Positions 16,401 through 26,286 of a DNA stretch of 64,000 nt are shown here, one piece after another (within the stretch, counting starts at the first letter, position 1; every line of letters starts with the position of its first letter). This DNA is from Arthrobacter sp. GMC3 (GTDB lineage Bacteria > Actinomycetota > Actinomycetes > Actinomycetales > Micrococcaceae). The stretch is taken from positions 372,001-436,000 of the forward strand of contig NZ_PJIO01000001.1 in the NCBI RefSeq assembly GCF_002929305.1, in the 5' to 3' direction. The position numbers and the translations under genes were made by a program. The notes under the pieces are model-generated. The model worked only from the letters and a program-made list of their open reading frames with translations, searched no databases and had not been told where the DNA came from.

Positions 16401-16965
16401 CAAGTTGCTGAACGCCGCCTCTGAATTGTCCGGCGAGGATCAGGCATTCCTGACGCGTTCACTGCACAGCGACGCCGCGGCATGGGCATCCGAGTTCGGC
16501 GTGGCCAAGGACGTTTCGGCACTGACCGCCGAGCGCAACGTCTTCCGCTACCTGCCGCTGAACCCCCTGGTTCGCCTGGCCGAGGGTGAGTCTGTCGCCA
16601 AGCTGCTGCGCGTCCTCGCGGCAGTCATCACCGCCGGGGCCACCCCGGTAGTCTCCTCCGGCGTCGTACTTCCCAACGCGGTACAAGCATTGCTGGTGGG
16701 CTTGGGCATCAACGTCACCGTGGAGAACGACGCCGACTGGCTGGCCACCGCCCGCCGCTTCGGTGCCGGACGCATCCGTTTGATCGGCGGAGACTCCACC
16801 GCCGTGTACCAGGCAACCGACGGCCGCCCCGACCTGGCCATCTACCATGGCGAGGTCACCGAGGCCGGCCGCGTTGAAATGCTGCCGTTCCTGCACGAGC
16901 AGGCCGTGAGCATCACCGCGCACCGCTTCGGCACCCCGAACCACCTCTCGGAGGGCCTGATCTAG
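13495..16965 (+). CDS. putA: Bifunctional proline dehydrogenase / L-glutamate-gamma-semialdehyde dehydrogenase (PutA)
   Basis: 1156 residues from the ATG at 13495; a TTG five codons upstream is possible and no ribosome site is strong. The FAD-dependent proline dehydrogenase barrel covers roughly residues 60-460 (FINLDMEEYKDLTMT, RIVKGANLPMEQ, and a C-terminal YLIRRLEEG that contacts proline). The NAD-dependent aldehyde dehydrogenase domain covers about 500-1000, with VVTPPWNFPVAIPAG, Glu728 in LLAETSGKN and the catalytic Cys762 in GHAGQKCSAAS. Together they oxidise proline to glutamate at the membrane face. A C-terminal extension of about 150 residues lacks the active-site residues. No N-terminal DNA-binding RHH domain is present, so regulation must come from elsewhere, plausibly the divergent LysR protein. 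Confidence 0.96.
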   Translation: MNASATMTSSVTAAISANIPVPSNDLAQETIALVRHWLTEAAKFPADVSAQRLAGVLKDPNGLDFTVGFVDGVVRPEDLAVAGRNLAILAPKVPAFLPWYMRSAVRIGGVMAPILPQLVIPIARRVLREMVGHLIVDATDAKLGPAIAKIRKGGVDLNINLLGEAVLGDHEAARRLEGTLKLLARDDVDYVSIKESSTVAPHSPWAFDDAVDHIVDKLTPLYTLANSFPKAKFINLDMEEYKDLTMTIAVFKRILDKPEFKNLEAGIVLQAYLPDTLAAMIDLQEWAAKRRADGGAAVKVRIVKGANLPMEQVQASVFGWPLATWGTKQDSDTNYKRIVNYALTPEHIDAVNIGVAGHNLFDVAHAWLLAKQRGIDTTTGQLEFEMLLGMATGQAEAVRKDVGSLLLYTPVVHPGEFDVAIAYLIRRLEEGASQDNFMSAVFELSENEALFEREQNRFLASLADLDTTVPPTNRVQDRNQPAVAAPTDSFTNTPDTDPSLVANHAWGKDILARIPGSVLANDIVAATTVTELAELNKIVDTAVASAAAWGAMSGAERAAILHRAGDMMETRRADFMEVMASETGKTLDQSDPEISEAVDFAHYYAERAKDLETVDGATFVPAKLTVVTPPWNFPVAIPAGSTLSALAAGSAVVIKPAPQAQRSGSLMVQALWDAGVPRDVLALVQLGENELGQALVGHPSVDRLILTGGYETAELFRSFRTDLPLLAETSGKNAIIVTPSADLDLAAKDVVQSAFGHAGQKCSAASLVIMVGSVAKSARFRNQLLDAAASLSVGYPETATTQMGPIIEAAGGKLLAALTTLDTGESWAIEPRMLDHTGRLWSPGVRTGVASGSNFHLTEFFGPVLGVMQAETLEEAISMVNRIDYGLTSGLHSLDSAEIGLWLDTVQAGNLYVNRSITGAIVQRQPFGGWKKSAVGAGTKAGGPNYLMGLGSWETAVSTATAPLSKAATKLLNAASELSGEDQAFLTRSLHSDAAAWASEFGVAKDVSALTAERNVFRYLPLNPLVRLAEGESVAKLLRVLAAVITAGATPVVSSGVVLPNAVQALLVGLGINVTVENDADWLATARRFGAGRIRLIGGDSTAVYQATDGRPDLAIYHGEVTEAGRVEMLPFLHEQAVSITAHRFGTPNHLSEGLI

Positions 16966-17001
16966 TCCCCACGGCCTCCCACCGGCTTCCGCCGGGATTA
17001 C

Positions 17002-17065
17002 GCGCCCGTTCCCCTTTCTCGCCCCCGGTCTGCCGGGCGCGAGAAAGGGGAACGGGCGCATTTTT
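17002..17065 (+). terminator. Intrinsic terminator after putA
   Basis: GCGCCCGTTCCCCTTTCTCGC (17002-17022) pairs perfectly with its complement at 17039-17059, a 21-base stem, followed by ATTTTTCGTTT. This is one of the strongest terminators in the window. Confidence 0.92.
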
Positions 17066-17367
17066 CGTTTAAGGACGTTCCTTGTGGGCCATTCATCGAG
17101 CTGGATCGGCCGCGCACTCGAAACCCCTTGGTATGTCCTGGCGCTTGAGAATGGTCATGATGTCGGCCACATTTTCTATCCGATAGGCCAAGGTGCGGGC
17201 CTCCTAGGCGCGTTTCCTGCCCGATTGGCCGAAAAATACCGTGAAGATCGTCTCATTATCCAATAAACAATGTTAATATGGTATTAAAAGCAATTTATAA
17301 ATTGCGCGCGGCTTGTCTCGGCACGCCAGGACTTAAGTCAAGAAATCTATTCGGGGGGCCGAAAACA
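17066..17367 (+). promoter_or_regulatory. Promoter and leader region of the giant surface protein
   Basis: About 300 bases without a supported gene. The last 120 bases are strikingly AT-rich (CAATAAACAATGTTAATATGG, then GCAATTTATAAATTGC, itself a perfect palindrome at about 17290-17305), unlike the GC-rich flanks. A promoter for the surface protein is likely here. An ATG at 17278 is in frame with it, but the GTG at 17368 has the better ribosome site. Confidence 0.4.
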
Positions 17368-20300
17368 GTGTCAGACCAAGGAAACATCCCTGCCAGTCGC
17401 CGGGAAGCCGGGACGCGGTATACAAAGCCGCAACCATCTGTCAGGGCTCGGCTCCGGAAGACCAGGCGCAAGGCCATGGCCTTCGTTGTCGCCATGGTGG
17501 CCCTTGGCTTGACGGTGGGTGGTTTGGCCCCCGTAATGGCAGCGCCAGGTGACGTCACCATCACCGTACTGTCCGGTGGTATCCGTGCTGCTGAGAAGAA
17601 TGTGGGGAGGGGCCCCGAGGGGGCCGTCTTCACGGCGACATCGGTGTCCGGAACCAACGAGCGTTCGGAAAGCTGCACTGTCGATGCGAATTCCAAATGT
17701 GTCATCAGCGTCCCCACTGGACGCAAATGGAAGATTTCACAGACGGCGGGTGCCACGGGATGGTACACAAGTCCCTCCCTTGGTATGGGAACCAAGGACA
17801 CTGTGGCCGCTGTTCCGTATGTCTTCTATACGGGCGACTCCGATGGCACCAAGGCCGTGGTCAATTCCAATATCACGTTGCCACAGGGCACGAACGGACG
17901 AGCCAAAGATCCTCGCTTCGACAGTTCCGATCCGGACAAGAACAACTGGTTCCTCGGGCCGCTGATGAGCTCCTTGGTGAATCCGCCGGCACCCGCCACT
18001 TGCGGATCAAATATTGCCATGGTCCTGGACCAGTCGGCGTCTATGGGCGACAACGGCAACCGCAAGCAAGCGCTAATGCAAGCTGCTGCCAACGCCGCCA
18101 TTAAGACGCTGACAGGCACGCCGTCCACCCTTGCCATGTACTCCTTCAGTGACTCTGCCATGGTCGCGGCCAACCGCAAGCTGGCGCAAACTGCCACTAC
18201 GTCCGCGAATGAAGCAAAGCTGCACAACTTCATCAATAATCTGCCAGCCCCCGGCGGCGTGACCAACTGGGATGCAGGTCTCTACCAGGTAGCTACGGAC
18301 CCGGACGTGCCGACCAGAGACCCCGTGACGGGCAAAGCGTACGACCTGGTTCTGATGCTGACCGATGGCAACCCAACTTCGGATAATTCCTACGGCGACG
18401 GTGTAGGAGGGAAGCGGTCCTTTTTCCAAAATGTTGAGGCAGGAATTTCCTCCGCAAACGCCATCAAGAACCAAGGAACACGGGTGGTTGCCATTGGTAT
18501 GGGGCTCGCCGGCACTGGCTCCGAACCTAATCTTCGTTCTCTTTCCGGCCAGACAAAGGGCGTTGATTACTTCCTGACCGGGACGGGGCAGAATGAGTCA
18601 GATTTGGCCGAGGTCCTGACGAAACTGGTCTCGGGTGTTTGCAATAGCCAGATGACCATCCAGAAGCAGATCCAGGACATCAATGGAAATCTGGTACCGA
18701 ATTCGGAGCTCTCAAACGACTGGAAATTCGACAACACGATCTCCGCTGGCTCGACCATTGGCGCCACAGCTACCACCGCCGTGACCTCCGGCGGCAAGAA
18801 CGGGTTCACCACCACTCCCATCGAGATCCCTTTTGGCACAACGCCAACCGTGACGATCAAGGAGACTCTCCAGCCCAACTTTGTCCCTGTTTCGGCGACG
18901 TGCAAGGTTGATGGGAAAGAAGTCACCACCACCTTTGACACCGCCACCGGAGCGGCATCATTCCAGGCGGCATCCAATGTTCCGATGAGCTGTTTGTTCA
19001 CCAACAGGCAGCTTCCCATCCCGGCCCAGGTGGTGGTCACCAAAAAATGGGTGATCAACGGTGCCCCCGCGGTAGCTGATGGTTCTCAGCCTGGCGGCTA
19101 CACGGCAAAGCTGGAACTGACTCAGCAGGGTGCACCCGTGTTCGGCACCATCTATGACGGCTATGCAGCCGGAAACTCTGTAGATGTCAATGAGTCTGTG
19201 GTGGTTCCCGCAGGCTGTGTCAACGTCCCCTCCGGAGACATCGGAAGCCATGTGCTTCTCGCAGGCCTAAATTCATACGCACTCACCAATACGGTTGACT
19301 GCGCCCCCACTTTGCAGCTGAAGAAGACTGTCAGCGGTGCCGCGACGCCGAATACCAATTGGGTTTTGAGTGGCACCGGAGCAGGATCAGCTACTGTTAC
19401 CAACCCAGCTGGCGGCGACACGGCCCCCAAATTCGCTGTCAGTGCGGGCGTGGAGTACTCCTTGAGTGAAGCAGCCAAGGCAGGATTCGCCAACTCTGGC
19501 GAATTCAATGCCGGTGACTGGTCGTGTGTCACGGACACAGGGACCGTCACGGTCACCAAGGGAGCAGCCGGCACGGCCACCTTGGCCGGCCTGAAGGCAG
19601 GCCAAAACGTGGTCTGTACCATCAACAACGCGCACGCCGATCAGGGCGTGGACGTTACCAAGACGGTCACGTCCAACGCTCAAAACGTTGACGGCACCTG
19701 GACCACCTCCTACGACGTCAAAGTCATCAACAAGAGCGCAGTGGTGCCGGGTACCTACGACCTGACTGACACGTTGAAGTTTGGTGCCGGTATTACGGTG
19801 AATTCGGCGTCGTGGACTGGCCCTGGTGCCAAGTCCGGGACGTGGGCGGATCCGATGAAGACCCCGACTTTAACGTTGGCTGACAAAGCCGTAATCGGTG
19901 CCGGGGCTACGGATACGTACACGGTGAGTGTGAATTCGACCGTCCCGCAGAAGGTCTGGGATGACAAGACCAATGTGTGCAATCCGGATAAGACCAGCAA
20001 TGGTGGCTTCTTGAACACTGCCACCTTGACGGTGGGGGGCAAGTCGACAGTGGTGGCCGATTGTGCGCCGCCGGAGAAATTGTCCTTTGATAAGTCGATG
20101 TCCGGGGCGCCTGTGTGGGATGCGGCGACCGGCCATTGGGTTGTGACGTATGCGTTGACGGTGACCAATAGCAGTGCCAAGACGATGTTCTACAGCCTGA
20201 AGGATGAGCCGAACTACGCGTCCGGGATCACCGTGGTCTCCAGCAGTGCCACGAAGAACGGTGTTGCCGTTGGAGGTTGGGCGTTGCCCCAGCCGTTGGC

Positions 20301-23300
20301 AACGGGTGCATCCATTGCTGCCGGTACGCCCGAAGCTCCGGTAAAGGATGTGTACCTGGTTTCGGTCATTGCCGATATTTCCAAGATCACCCCGGGCTCG
20401 AAGCTGGAATGTAACGGCAAGGGGACAGGTTTCTTCAACGAGGCCACCCTGACCACGGGCACCATCGACATGGTCGATGATGCGTGTGCGCCGCCGCCGT
20501 CGACGAAGTTTGTTCACACGAAGACTGTTGATGCCGGTTCCGTGAAGCAGGGCGCTGACGGCAGGTGGGGGATCACCTACACGGTGACGGTGAAGAACAC
20601 AGGCACCAACGGTGGCGTGTATGACCTTGATGACACCCTGCGCTTCGGTGCGGGCATGAACGTTGGTGCCGCCTCGTGGACCGGTGATGGGCGCAGTGGA
20701 TCCTGGGCCGACCCGGGGACAACAACCACCACGGTATTGGCATCGGGCAGGCCACTGGCGGCCGGTGCGAGCATGGTCTACTCGGTCAAGGTTAGTGGTG
20801 TCATGGTGCCTAAGGGTGCCATCGATACTATTGTCGGCAAGTGCCCTGCTGACGGAAAGAACCTGGGGGCGTTCAACAACGCCGCGGGCCTGACCTTTAC
20901 TGGTGTAAGAACGGAGGTCACGGCCTGTGCACCTCCCAGCAAGCCCAAGATCGTCAAGACGGCACTCAGCGCACTTCCGAACGTGAATGTTCCGGGTGAG
21001 TGGAACGTCATGTACAAGTTGACTGTGGACAACAGCGCCAACACGACAGCCAACTACTACACATTGGATGACGAGCCAAACTTCCCAGCCGGCGTCACCA
21101 TTGCCGGGGTCACAGTTTCCGGTGTGCCGGCAACGTATGCAGCGGGCAAGGTCACCGTGGTGGGAACCCCCACTGAGATTGCCGGGGGTGCAAAGCGCGG
21201 GTACACCGTGGCATTCACGGTGAACATCGCCGCTGATGTTGCAGCTAATTTGCCCAAGTGCAAGGACAACGGCGGACTCAAAAACAAGGCAGTGCTGTCC
21301 GTTGGCCAAGACGTCGACACCGCCGACGCCTGTGTTGATGTTGACGAAGTTCGTCCGACACCGACCAAAACTGTCATCTCCAGCACGCAAAAGGCTGACG
21401 GGACCTGGGATGTTGTGTACGAGGTCAAGGTTGCACAGCCAGCCAAGAGTGATGACCTGAACCCGTTCGGCGTCAGTGCCGAGTATGAACTAACTGACAC
21501 GTTGAAGTTTGGTGCTGGTATTACGGTGAATTCGGCGTCGTGGACTGGCCCTGGCGCCAAGTCCGGGACGTGGGCGGAGCCGATGAAGAATCCGACGACG
21601 ACGCTGGCCCCGCCTGCCCCGAAGACTCTTATTGCTGCTGGAGTTACAGATACGTACACGGTGAGTGTGAATGCGGCCGTGTCCCTGGATGCCTGGGACA
21701 ACAAGACTGCCGTGTGTGTTCCTGGCGGCGGTAGCAATGGTGGTTTCTTGAATGCGGCTACCTTGACCGTTGGTGGCGACTCGACCACGGTGTCCGATTG
21801 TGTGCCGCCGGAGAAGCTGACTTTTGATAAGTCGATGTCCGGGGATCCTGTCTGGGATGCGGCCACTGGCCATTGGGTTGTGACGTATGCGTTGACGGTG
21901 ACCAATAGCAGCGCCAAGGCGCAGTTCTACGACCTGGATGATGCCACTGCCTACGCCTCCGGGATCAGCGTGGTCTCCAGCAGTGCAACGAAGAATGGCG
22001 TTGCCGTTGGAGGATGGGCGCTGGGTCAGCAATTGGCGAATGATGCCCCTATCGCGGCCGGGACGCCTGAGGTTCCGGTGAAGGATGTGTACCTGGTTTC
22101 GGTGGTGGCCGATGTTTCGGCGATCACCAAGGACTCGTTGCTGGTGTGTGCCGGTTCCGGGACAGGCTTCTTCAACAATGCCACCCTGACCACGGGCACT
22201 ATCGAGATGATTGACGACGCGTGTGCGCCGCCGCCGTCGACGACATTTGTCCACACGAAGACTGTTGATGCCGGTTCCGTGAAGCAGGCAGCCGATGGTA
22301 CGTGGGGGATCACCTACACGGTGACTGTGAAGAACACGGGCACCAATGGTGGCGTGTACGACCTGGATGACACCTTGCGCTTCGGTGAAGGGTTCCTCGT
22401 GGGTGCCGCCTCGTGGAGCGGTGACGGGCGCACTGATGTTTGGGCTGATCCGAATGCGACGCCCAAAACGGTGTTGGCATCGGCGCGGCCGTTGGCTGCC
22501 GGTGCAAGCATGGCCTACACCGTGACTGTTAGTGGTGTCGCCGTGCCCAAGGGTGCGATCGATACTGAGGCTGGAAAGTGCCAGGCCGACCTGAAGAACC
22601 CCGGGGCGTTCAACAACGCCGCGGGCCTGACCGTTGCCGGTAAGACCACAGAGGTCGCAGCCTGTGCGCCTCCCAGCAAGCCCAAGATCGTCAAGACCGC
22701 CATTGACGTGGTTCCGAACGTATTGGTTCCCGGACAGTGGACGGTGTCATACAAGCTGACGGTGGACAACACCGCCAACACGACCTCCAACTTCTACACC
22801 TTGGTAGACAAGCCGAACTTCACCACAGGAACGAGCATTGTCAGTGCCAGCGTCGACGGCGCCCCGGCAACCGTGGTAGCCGGTAAGGTCACCGTGGTCC
22901 GTGACGCCAAGGAGATTCTTGTTGGCGGCAAGCATGAATACACGGTGGCATTCATCGTGAACATCGCTGACGGTGCAGCCGCCTTGGAGAAGTGCGGGAT
23001 TGCAGACAACGGGTTGAACAACCAGGCAATCCTGACTGTTGGTCTGGATGAGTTGACTTCCGAGGCCTGTATTCAACCGAAGGAGGCCAATCCGAGCCAC
23101 AGCAAGACCGTCGTCTCCAGCACGCAAAAGGCCGACGGTACCTGGGATGTTGTGTACCACGTCACGGTTGTTCAGCCTGCTAAGGGAGAGCTCAATCCGT
23201 TCGGTGCCAGCGCCAAGTACAACCTCTCTGACACGTTGAAGTTTGGTGGCGGTATTACGGTCAACTCGGCAGCATGGGCTGGTCCCGCTGACGCCAAGGG

Positions 23301-26262
23301 TTCATGGGCCAAGCCGATGGAGACCCCCAAGGCAACGTTGGCTACGAATGCGGTTATTGCTGCCGGTGTTACCGACACGTATACGGTGAGTGTGAATTCG
23401 ACAGTGACCCAGAAGGCCTGGGACGACAATACGACTGTCTGTAATCCTGACAAAGCTAGCAATGGTGGTTTCTTGAATGCGGCTACCTTGACGGTCGCTG
23501 GCAACGATTCGACGGTGGCCGACTGTGCGCCGCCGGAGAAGCTGTCCTTTGATAAGTCGATGTCCGGGGATCCTGTCTGGGATGCCGCGACCGGCCATTG
23601 GGTTGTGACGTATGCGTTGACGGTGACTAATAGCAGCGCCAAGGCGATGTTCTACGATCTAGCCGATGCAACAGACTACGCTTCCGGGATCACCGTGGTC
23701 TCCAGCAGTGCCACGAAGAACGGCGTGGCCATTGCGGATTGGAATCTCTCCAAGCAGCTGGCAACGGGTGCTTCGATTGCTGCCGGTACGCCTGAGGCTC
23801 CGGTGAAGGATGTGTACCTGGTTTCGGTAGTGGCCGATATTTCCAAGGTGACGAAGGATTCGTTGCTGGAGTGTGCCGGTTCGGGCACGGGTTACTTCAA
23901 CCAGGCAACCCTGACCACTGGCACCATCGAGATGATCGATGATGCGTGTGCACCGCCGGTTCTGCCGACGATGACCCACACGAAGACTGTTGATGCCGGT
24001 TCCGTGAAGCAGGCAGCCGACGGCACATGGGGAATCACCTACACGGTGACGGTGAAGAACACCGGAACTGTGAATGGCGTGTACGACCTCGATGACACCT
24101 TGCGTTACGGTGCCGGGTTCGTCGTTGGTGCTGCCGCATGGGCTGGTGACGGACGCACCGGAAGTTGGGCTGATCCGAATGCGACGCCTAAAACGGTGTT
24201 GGCATCGGGGCGGCCTCTGGCCGCTGGCGCGAGCATGGCCTACACCGTGACTGTTAGTGGTGTCGCCGTGCCCAAGGGCGCGATCGACGCTGAAGCTGGG
24301 AAGTGCCAGGCTGACGTGAAGAACCCCGGCGCGTTCAACAACGCCGCGGGCCTGACCGTTGCCGGTAAGACCACAGAGGTCACGGCCTGTGCCCCTCCGG
24401 GCGCACCCAAGATCGTCAAGACCGCCATCAGCGCGGTCCCGAACGTGACAGTTCCCAAGGAATGGAAGGTGTCCTACAAGTTGACGGTGGACAACACCGC
24501 CAACACGACCTCCAACTTCTACACCCTGGTGGACGAGCCGAAGTTCACCACCGGAACCGTCGTTTCAGGCGTCACCGTAGACAATGCGAAGGCAACGTTT
24601 GCGGCGGGCAAAGTCACGGTTATGGGAACCTCCACCGAGATTGCCGCTGGCGCCAAGCATGAGTACACCGTGGTGTTCACGGTAAAGATTGCTGCCGAGG
24701 CAACAACACTGGCCAAGTGCGCCGTCACTGACGGTGGGCTGAACAACAAGGCCATCCTGACCGTTGGCCCAGATGAGAAGACGTCTGAGGCGTGTATTGA
24801 TCCGGAAGATGTCCTTCCCACGCATACCAAAACGGTGGTCTCCACCACGCAAAAGGCCGATGGAACCTGGGATGTTGTCTATGCCGTTACGGTTGCACAG
24901 CCCGCCAAGGGAGAGTTTAATCCGTACGGTGCCAGCGCCGAATACAACCTGTCTGACACGTTGAAGTTTGGTGCCGGTATTACGGTCAACTCGGCAGCAT
25001 GGGCTGGTCCTGCTGACGCCAAGGGTTCCTGGGCTAAGCCGATGGAGGATCCGAAGAACGTATTGGCTACCGGTGCCGTGATCGCTGCCGGGGTAACCGA
25101 CACGTATACGGTGAGTGTGAACGCGAACCTGACCCAGAAGGCGGTCGACTCGGGAAGCATGACATGCAACCCGGACCAATCGACTCCCGGCGGGTTCCTG
25201 AACGCTGCCGTCCTTACTGTTGCAGGGAAGGACCTGACTGCTGTGGCATGTTCGGATCCGGCCATCCCCGTTGTCGGAAAGAAGTTGTTGTCCTCCAACC
25301 GCAATGCAGATGGCACCTGGAACGTCACGTTCCTGCTCGAAGCCAAGAACCCGTCAGCAACTACCTCGGCACAGTTTGTCTTGAAGGATACGACGCCGGG
25401 GCTTGCAGCCGGTGTCCAGGCCAAGGGCAACTGGACGGCAGTTGCCGTTGGTGCCGGAACCCCGGCACCCAAGACGGCGTCGTGGGCACCGGGTACAACG
25501 GCAACGGTAGCCAGCGGCAGCATTCCGCCGGCCACCACGTTCAGCTACCAGGTCGCCATTGTTCTTGATGTCGACATCACGGCGCCTGTGGAGAAGTGCC
25601 ACGGAGTGGATGGAACATCGATTCTGAACAAGGGTGAGGTGACGTCGGGTGAATTCACCAGCTCTGCGGATGATTGTGGACTTATCGATGCCTACGACAT
25701 GGGCATCGTGAAGACGCACAAGCCCATCTCGGGCGACGCCGTCGAATCCGGCAAGGGCCAGATAATCAACTACCAGATGGTGGTCACCAACCACGGCAAG
25801 TACGACACTCACCAAGTGCTGGTCAAGGACCCCATGCCGCAGGGATTGAGCATCAATATTGATTCCTTGCAGCCCACCAATGACTGGGACTTCACAGGCA
25901 CCACTGCCACGGTGTTGCATGCAAAATACATTGGCACCGAGGGCGTGTTTACCGCAGGGATGGAATCCACCATCACCTTGGCAACCACCGTCGGAGACCT
26001 ACCCCGGACAGGTGCGGGCAATACCTACCCGGATATTGCAAACACCGCCTGCGTCTCGCACAACAAGCCAGACGATCGTGCAGACAACGATTGCTCCACC
26101 GACCTGGTGCCTGTCACGACGCCGCTTCCGAAGCTCCCCCATACCGGTATGAACTCCGGTGGTCTGATGGGAGTAGGTGGCGCCCTGGCCCTGTTGGGTG
26201 GGTTGCTGGTCTTCGCCGGCTACAAGCGCCGGAAGAAGCAGGCCGAACTTGCAAGTCACTAA
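17368..26262 (+). CDS. Giant LPXTG-anchored surface protein with VWA domain and repeated DUF11-like modules
   Basis: 2964 residues from the GTG at 17368 (GGGGGG 8 bases upstream). A basic N-terminus and hydrophobic segment ending PVMAAPG (about residues 33-60) form a long signal peptide. A VWA domain spans about 215-424 with MIDAS DQSAS, a GGVTNWDAG loop and LMLTDG, so it should bind a metal ion and perhaps host or matrix protein. Next come two or three Spa/DUF5979-like beta domains (about 425-755), then four kinds of beta module, A-B-C-D, repeated three times plus a fourth A (about 757-2628), two further DUF11-like modules, and LPHTG (2923-2927), a hydrophobic helix and KRRKK for sortase anchoring. 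It resembles long stalk adhesins or pilin-like proteins. No sortase gene is nearby, so a housekeeping sortase would be needed. Module cysteines suggest disulfides outside the cell. Confidence 0.88.
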   Translation: MSDQGNIPASRREAGTRYTKPQPSVRARLRKTRRKAMAFVVAMVALGLTVGGLAPVMAAPGDVTITVLSGGIRAAEKNVGRGPEGAVFTATSVSGTNERSESCTVDANSKCVISVPTGRKWKISQTAGATGWYTSPSLGMGTKDTVAAVPYVFYTGDSDGTKAVVNSNITLPQGTNGRAKDPRFDSSDPDKNNWFLGPLMSSLVNPPAPATCGSNIAMVLDQSASMGDNGNRKQALMQAAANAAIKTLTGTPSTLAMYSFSDSAMVAANRKLAQTATTSANEAKLHNFINNLPAPGGVTNWDAGLYQVATDPDVPTRDPVTGKAYDLVLMLTDGNPTSDNSYGDGVGGKRSFFQNVEAGISSANAIKNQGTRVVAIGMGLAGTGSEPNLRSLSGQTKGVDYFLTGTGQNESDLAEVLTKLVSGVCNSQMTIQKQIQDINGNLVPNSELSNDWKFDNTISAGSTIGATATTAVTSGGKNGFTTTPIEIPFGTTPTVTIKETLQPNFVPVSATCKVDGKEVTTTFDTATGAASFQAASNVPMSCLFTNRQLPIPAQVVVTKKWVINGAPAVADGSQPGGYTAKLELTQQGAPVFGTIYDGYAAGNSVDVNESVVVPAGCVNVPSGDIGSHVLLAGLNSYALTNTVDCAPTLQLKKTVSGAATPNTNWVLSGTGAGSATVTNPAGGDTAPKFAVSAGVEYSLSEAAKAGFANSGEFNAGDWSCVTDTGTVTVTKGAAGTATLAGLKAGQNVVCTINNAHADQGVDVTKTVTSNAQNVDGTWTTSYDVKVINKSAVVPGTYDLTDTLKFGAGITVNSASWTGPGAKSGTWADPMKTPTLTLADKAVIGAGATDTYTVSVNSTVPQKVWDDKTNVCNPDKTSNGGFLNTATLTVGGKSTVVADCAPPEKLSFDKSMSGAPVWDAATGHWVVTYALTVTNSSAKTMFYSLKDEPNYASGITVVSSSATKNGVAVGGWALPQPLATGASIAAGTPEAPVKDVYLVSVIADISKITPGSKLECNGKGTGFFNEATLTTGTIDMVDDACAPPPSTKFVHTKTVDAGSVKQGADGRWGITYTVTVKNTGTNGGVYDLDDTLRFGAGMNVGAASWTGDGRSGSWADPGTTTTTVLASGRPLAAGASMVYSVKVSGVMVPKGAIDTIVGKCPADGKNLGAFNNAAGLTFTGVRTEVTACAPPSKPKIVKTALSALPNVNVPGEWNVMYKLTVDNSANTTANYYTLDDEPNFPAGVTIAGVTVSGVPATYAAGKVTVVGTPTEIAGGAKRGYTVAFTVNIAADVAANLPKCKDNGGLKNKAVLSVGQDVDTADACVDVDEVRPTPTKTVISSTQKADGTWDVVYEVKVAQPAKSDDLNPFGVSAEYELTDTLKFGAGITVNSASWTGPGAKSGTWAEPMKNPTTTLAPPAPKTLIAAGVTDTYTVSVNAAVSLDAWDNKTAVCVPGGGSNGGFLNAATLTVGGDSTTVSDCVPPEKLTFDKSMSGDPVWDAATGHWVVTYALTVTNSSAKAQFYDLDDATAYASGISVVSSSATKNGVAVGGWALGQQLANDAPIAAGTPEVPVKDVYLVSVVADVSAITKDSLLVCAGSGTGFFNNATLTTGTIEMIDDACAPPPSTTFVHTKTVDAGSVKQAADGTWGITYTVTVKNTGTNGGVYDLDDTLRFGEGFLVGAASWSGDGRTDVWADPNATPKTVLASARPLAAGASMAYTVTVSGVAVPKGAIDTEAGKCQADLKNPGAFNNAAGLTVAGKTTEVAACAPPSKPKIVKTAIDVVPNVLVPGQWTVSYKLTVDNTANTTSNFYTLVDKPNFTTGTSIVSASVDGAPATVVAGKVTVVRDAKEILVGGKHEYTVAFIVNIADGAAALEKCGIADNGLNNQAILTVGLDELTSEACIQPKEANPSHSKTVVSSTQKADGTWDVVYHVTVVQPAKGELNPFGASAKYNLSDTLKFGGGITVNSAAWAGPADAKGSWAKPMETPKATLATNAVIAAGVTDTYTVSVNSTVTQKAWDDNTTVCNPDKASNGGFLNAATLTVAGNDSTVADCAPPEKLSFDKSMSGDPVWDAATGHWVVTYALTVTNSSAKAMFYDLADATDYASGITVVSSSATKNGVAIADWNLSKQLATGASIAAGTPEAPVKDVYLVSVVADISKVTKDSLLECAGSGTGYFNQATLTTGTIEMIDDACAPPVLPTMTHTKTVDAGSVKQAADGTWGITYTVTVKNTGTVNGVYDLDDTLRYGAGFVVGAAAWAGDGRTGSWADPNATPKTVLASGRPLAAGASMAYTVTVSGVAVPKGAIDAEAGKCQADVKNPGAFNNAAGLTVAGKTTEVTACAPPGAPKIVKTAISAVPNVTVPKEWKVSYKLTVDNTANTTSNFYTLVDEPKFTTGTVVSGVTVDNAKATFAAGKVTVMGTSTEIAAGAKHEYTVVFTVKIAAEATTLAKCAVTDGGLNNKAILTVGPDEKTSEACIDPEDVLPTHTKTVVSTTQKADGTWDVVYAVTVAQPAKGEFNPYGASAEYNLSDTLKFGAGITVNSAAWAGPADAKGSWAKPMEDPKNVLATGAVIAAGVTDTYTVSVNANLTQKAVDSGSMTCNPDQSTPGGFLNAAVLTVAGKDLTAVACSDPAIPVVGKKLLSSNRNADGTWNVTFLLEAKNPSATTSAQFVLKDTTPGLAAGVQAKGNWTAVAVGAGTPAPKTASWAPGTTATVASGSIPPATTFSYQVAIVLDVDITAPVEKCHGVDGTSILNKGEVTSGEFTSSADDCGLIDAYDMGIVKTHKPISGDAVESGKGQIINYQMVVTNHGKYDTHQVLVKDPMPQGLSINIDSLQPTNDWDFTGTTATVLHAKYIGTEGVFTAGMESTITLATTVGDLPRTGAGNTYPDIANTACVSHNKPDDRADNDCSTDLVPVTTPLPKLPHTGMNSGGLMGVGGALALLGGLLVFAGYKRRKKQAELASH
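19636..25250 (+). repeat. Three and a third copies of a 1.7-kb coding supermodule
   Basis: Module A starts near 19636, 21340, 23078 and 24805, giving periods of about 1.70, 1.74 and 1.73 kb. Each copy runs A (DTLKFGAGITVNSA), B (DKSMSG-PVWDAATGHW), C (HTKTVDAGSVKQ) and D (IVKTA...YKLTVDN). Stretches of tens of bases are nearly identical between copies, for example around 19768-19860 and 21494-21590, indicating recent duplication or ongoing gene conversion. Confidence 0.85.
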
Positions 26263-26286
26263 CCGCTAGTTACAAGTAAGGAACTT

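Noticed and set aside
19636..25250. Regularly spaced repeats as a CRISPR-like array
   Set aside because: Period is 1.7 kb, repeats are coding, in frame, and inside a protein with signal peptide and LPXTG anchor.
19755..25538. Several long minus-strand frames opposite the giant surface protein gene, repeating similar starts
   Set aside because: They mirror the repeated modules on the plus strand; their similarity to each other comes from the repeat itself.
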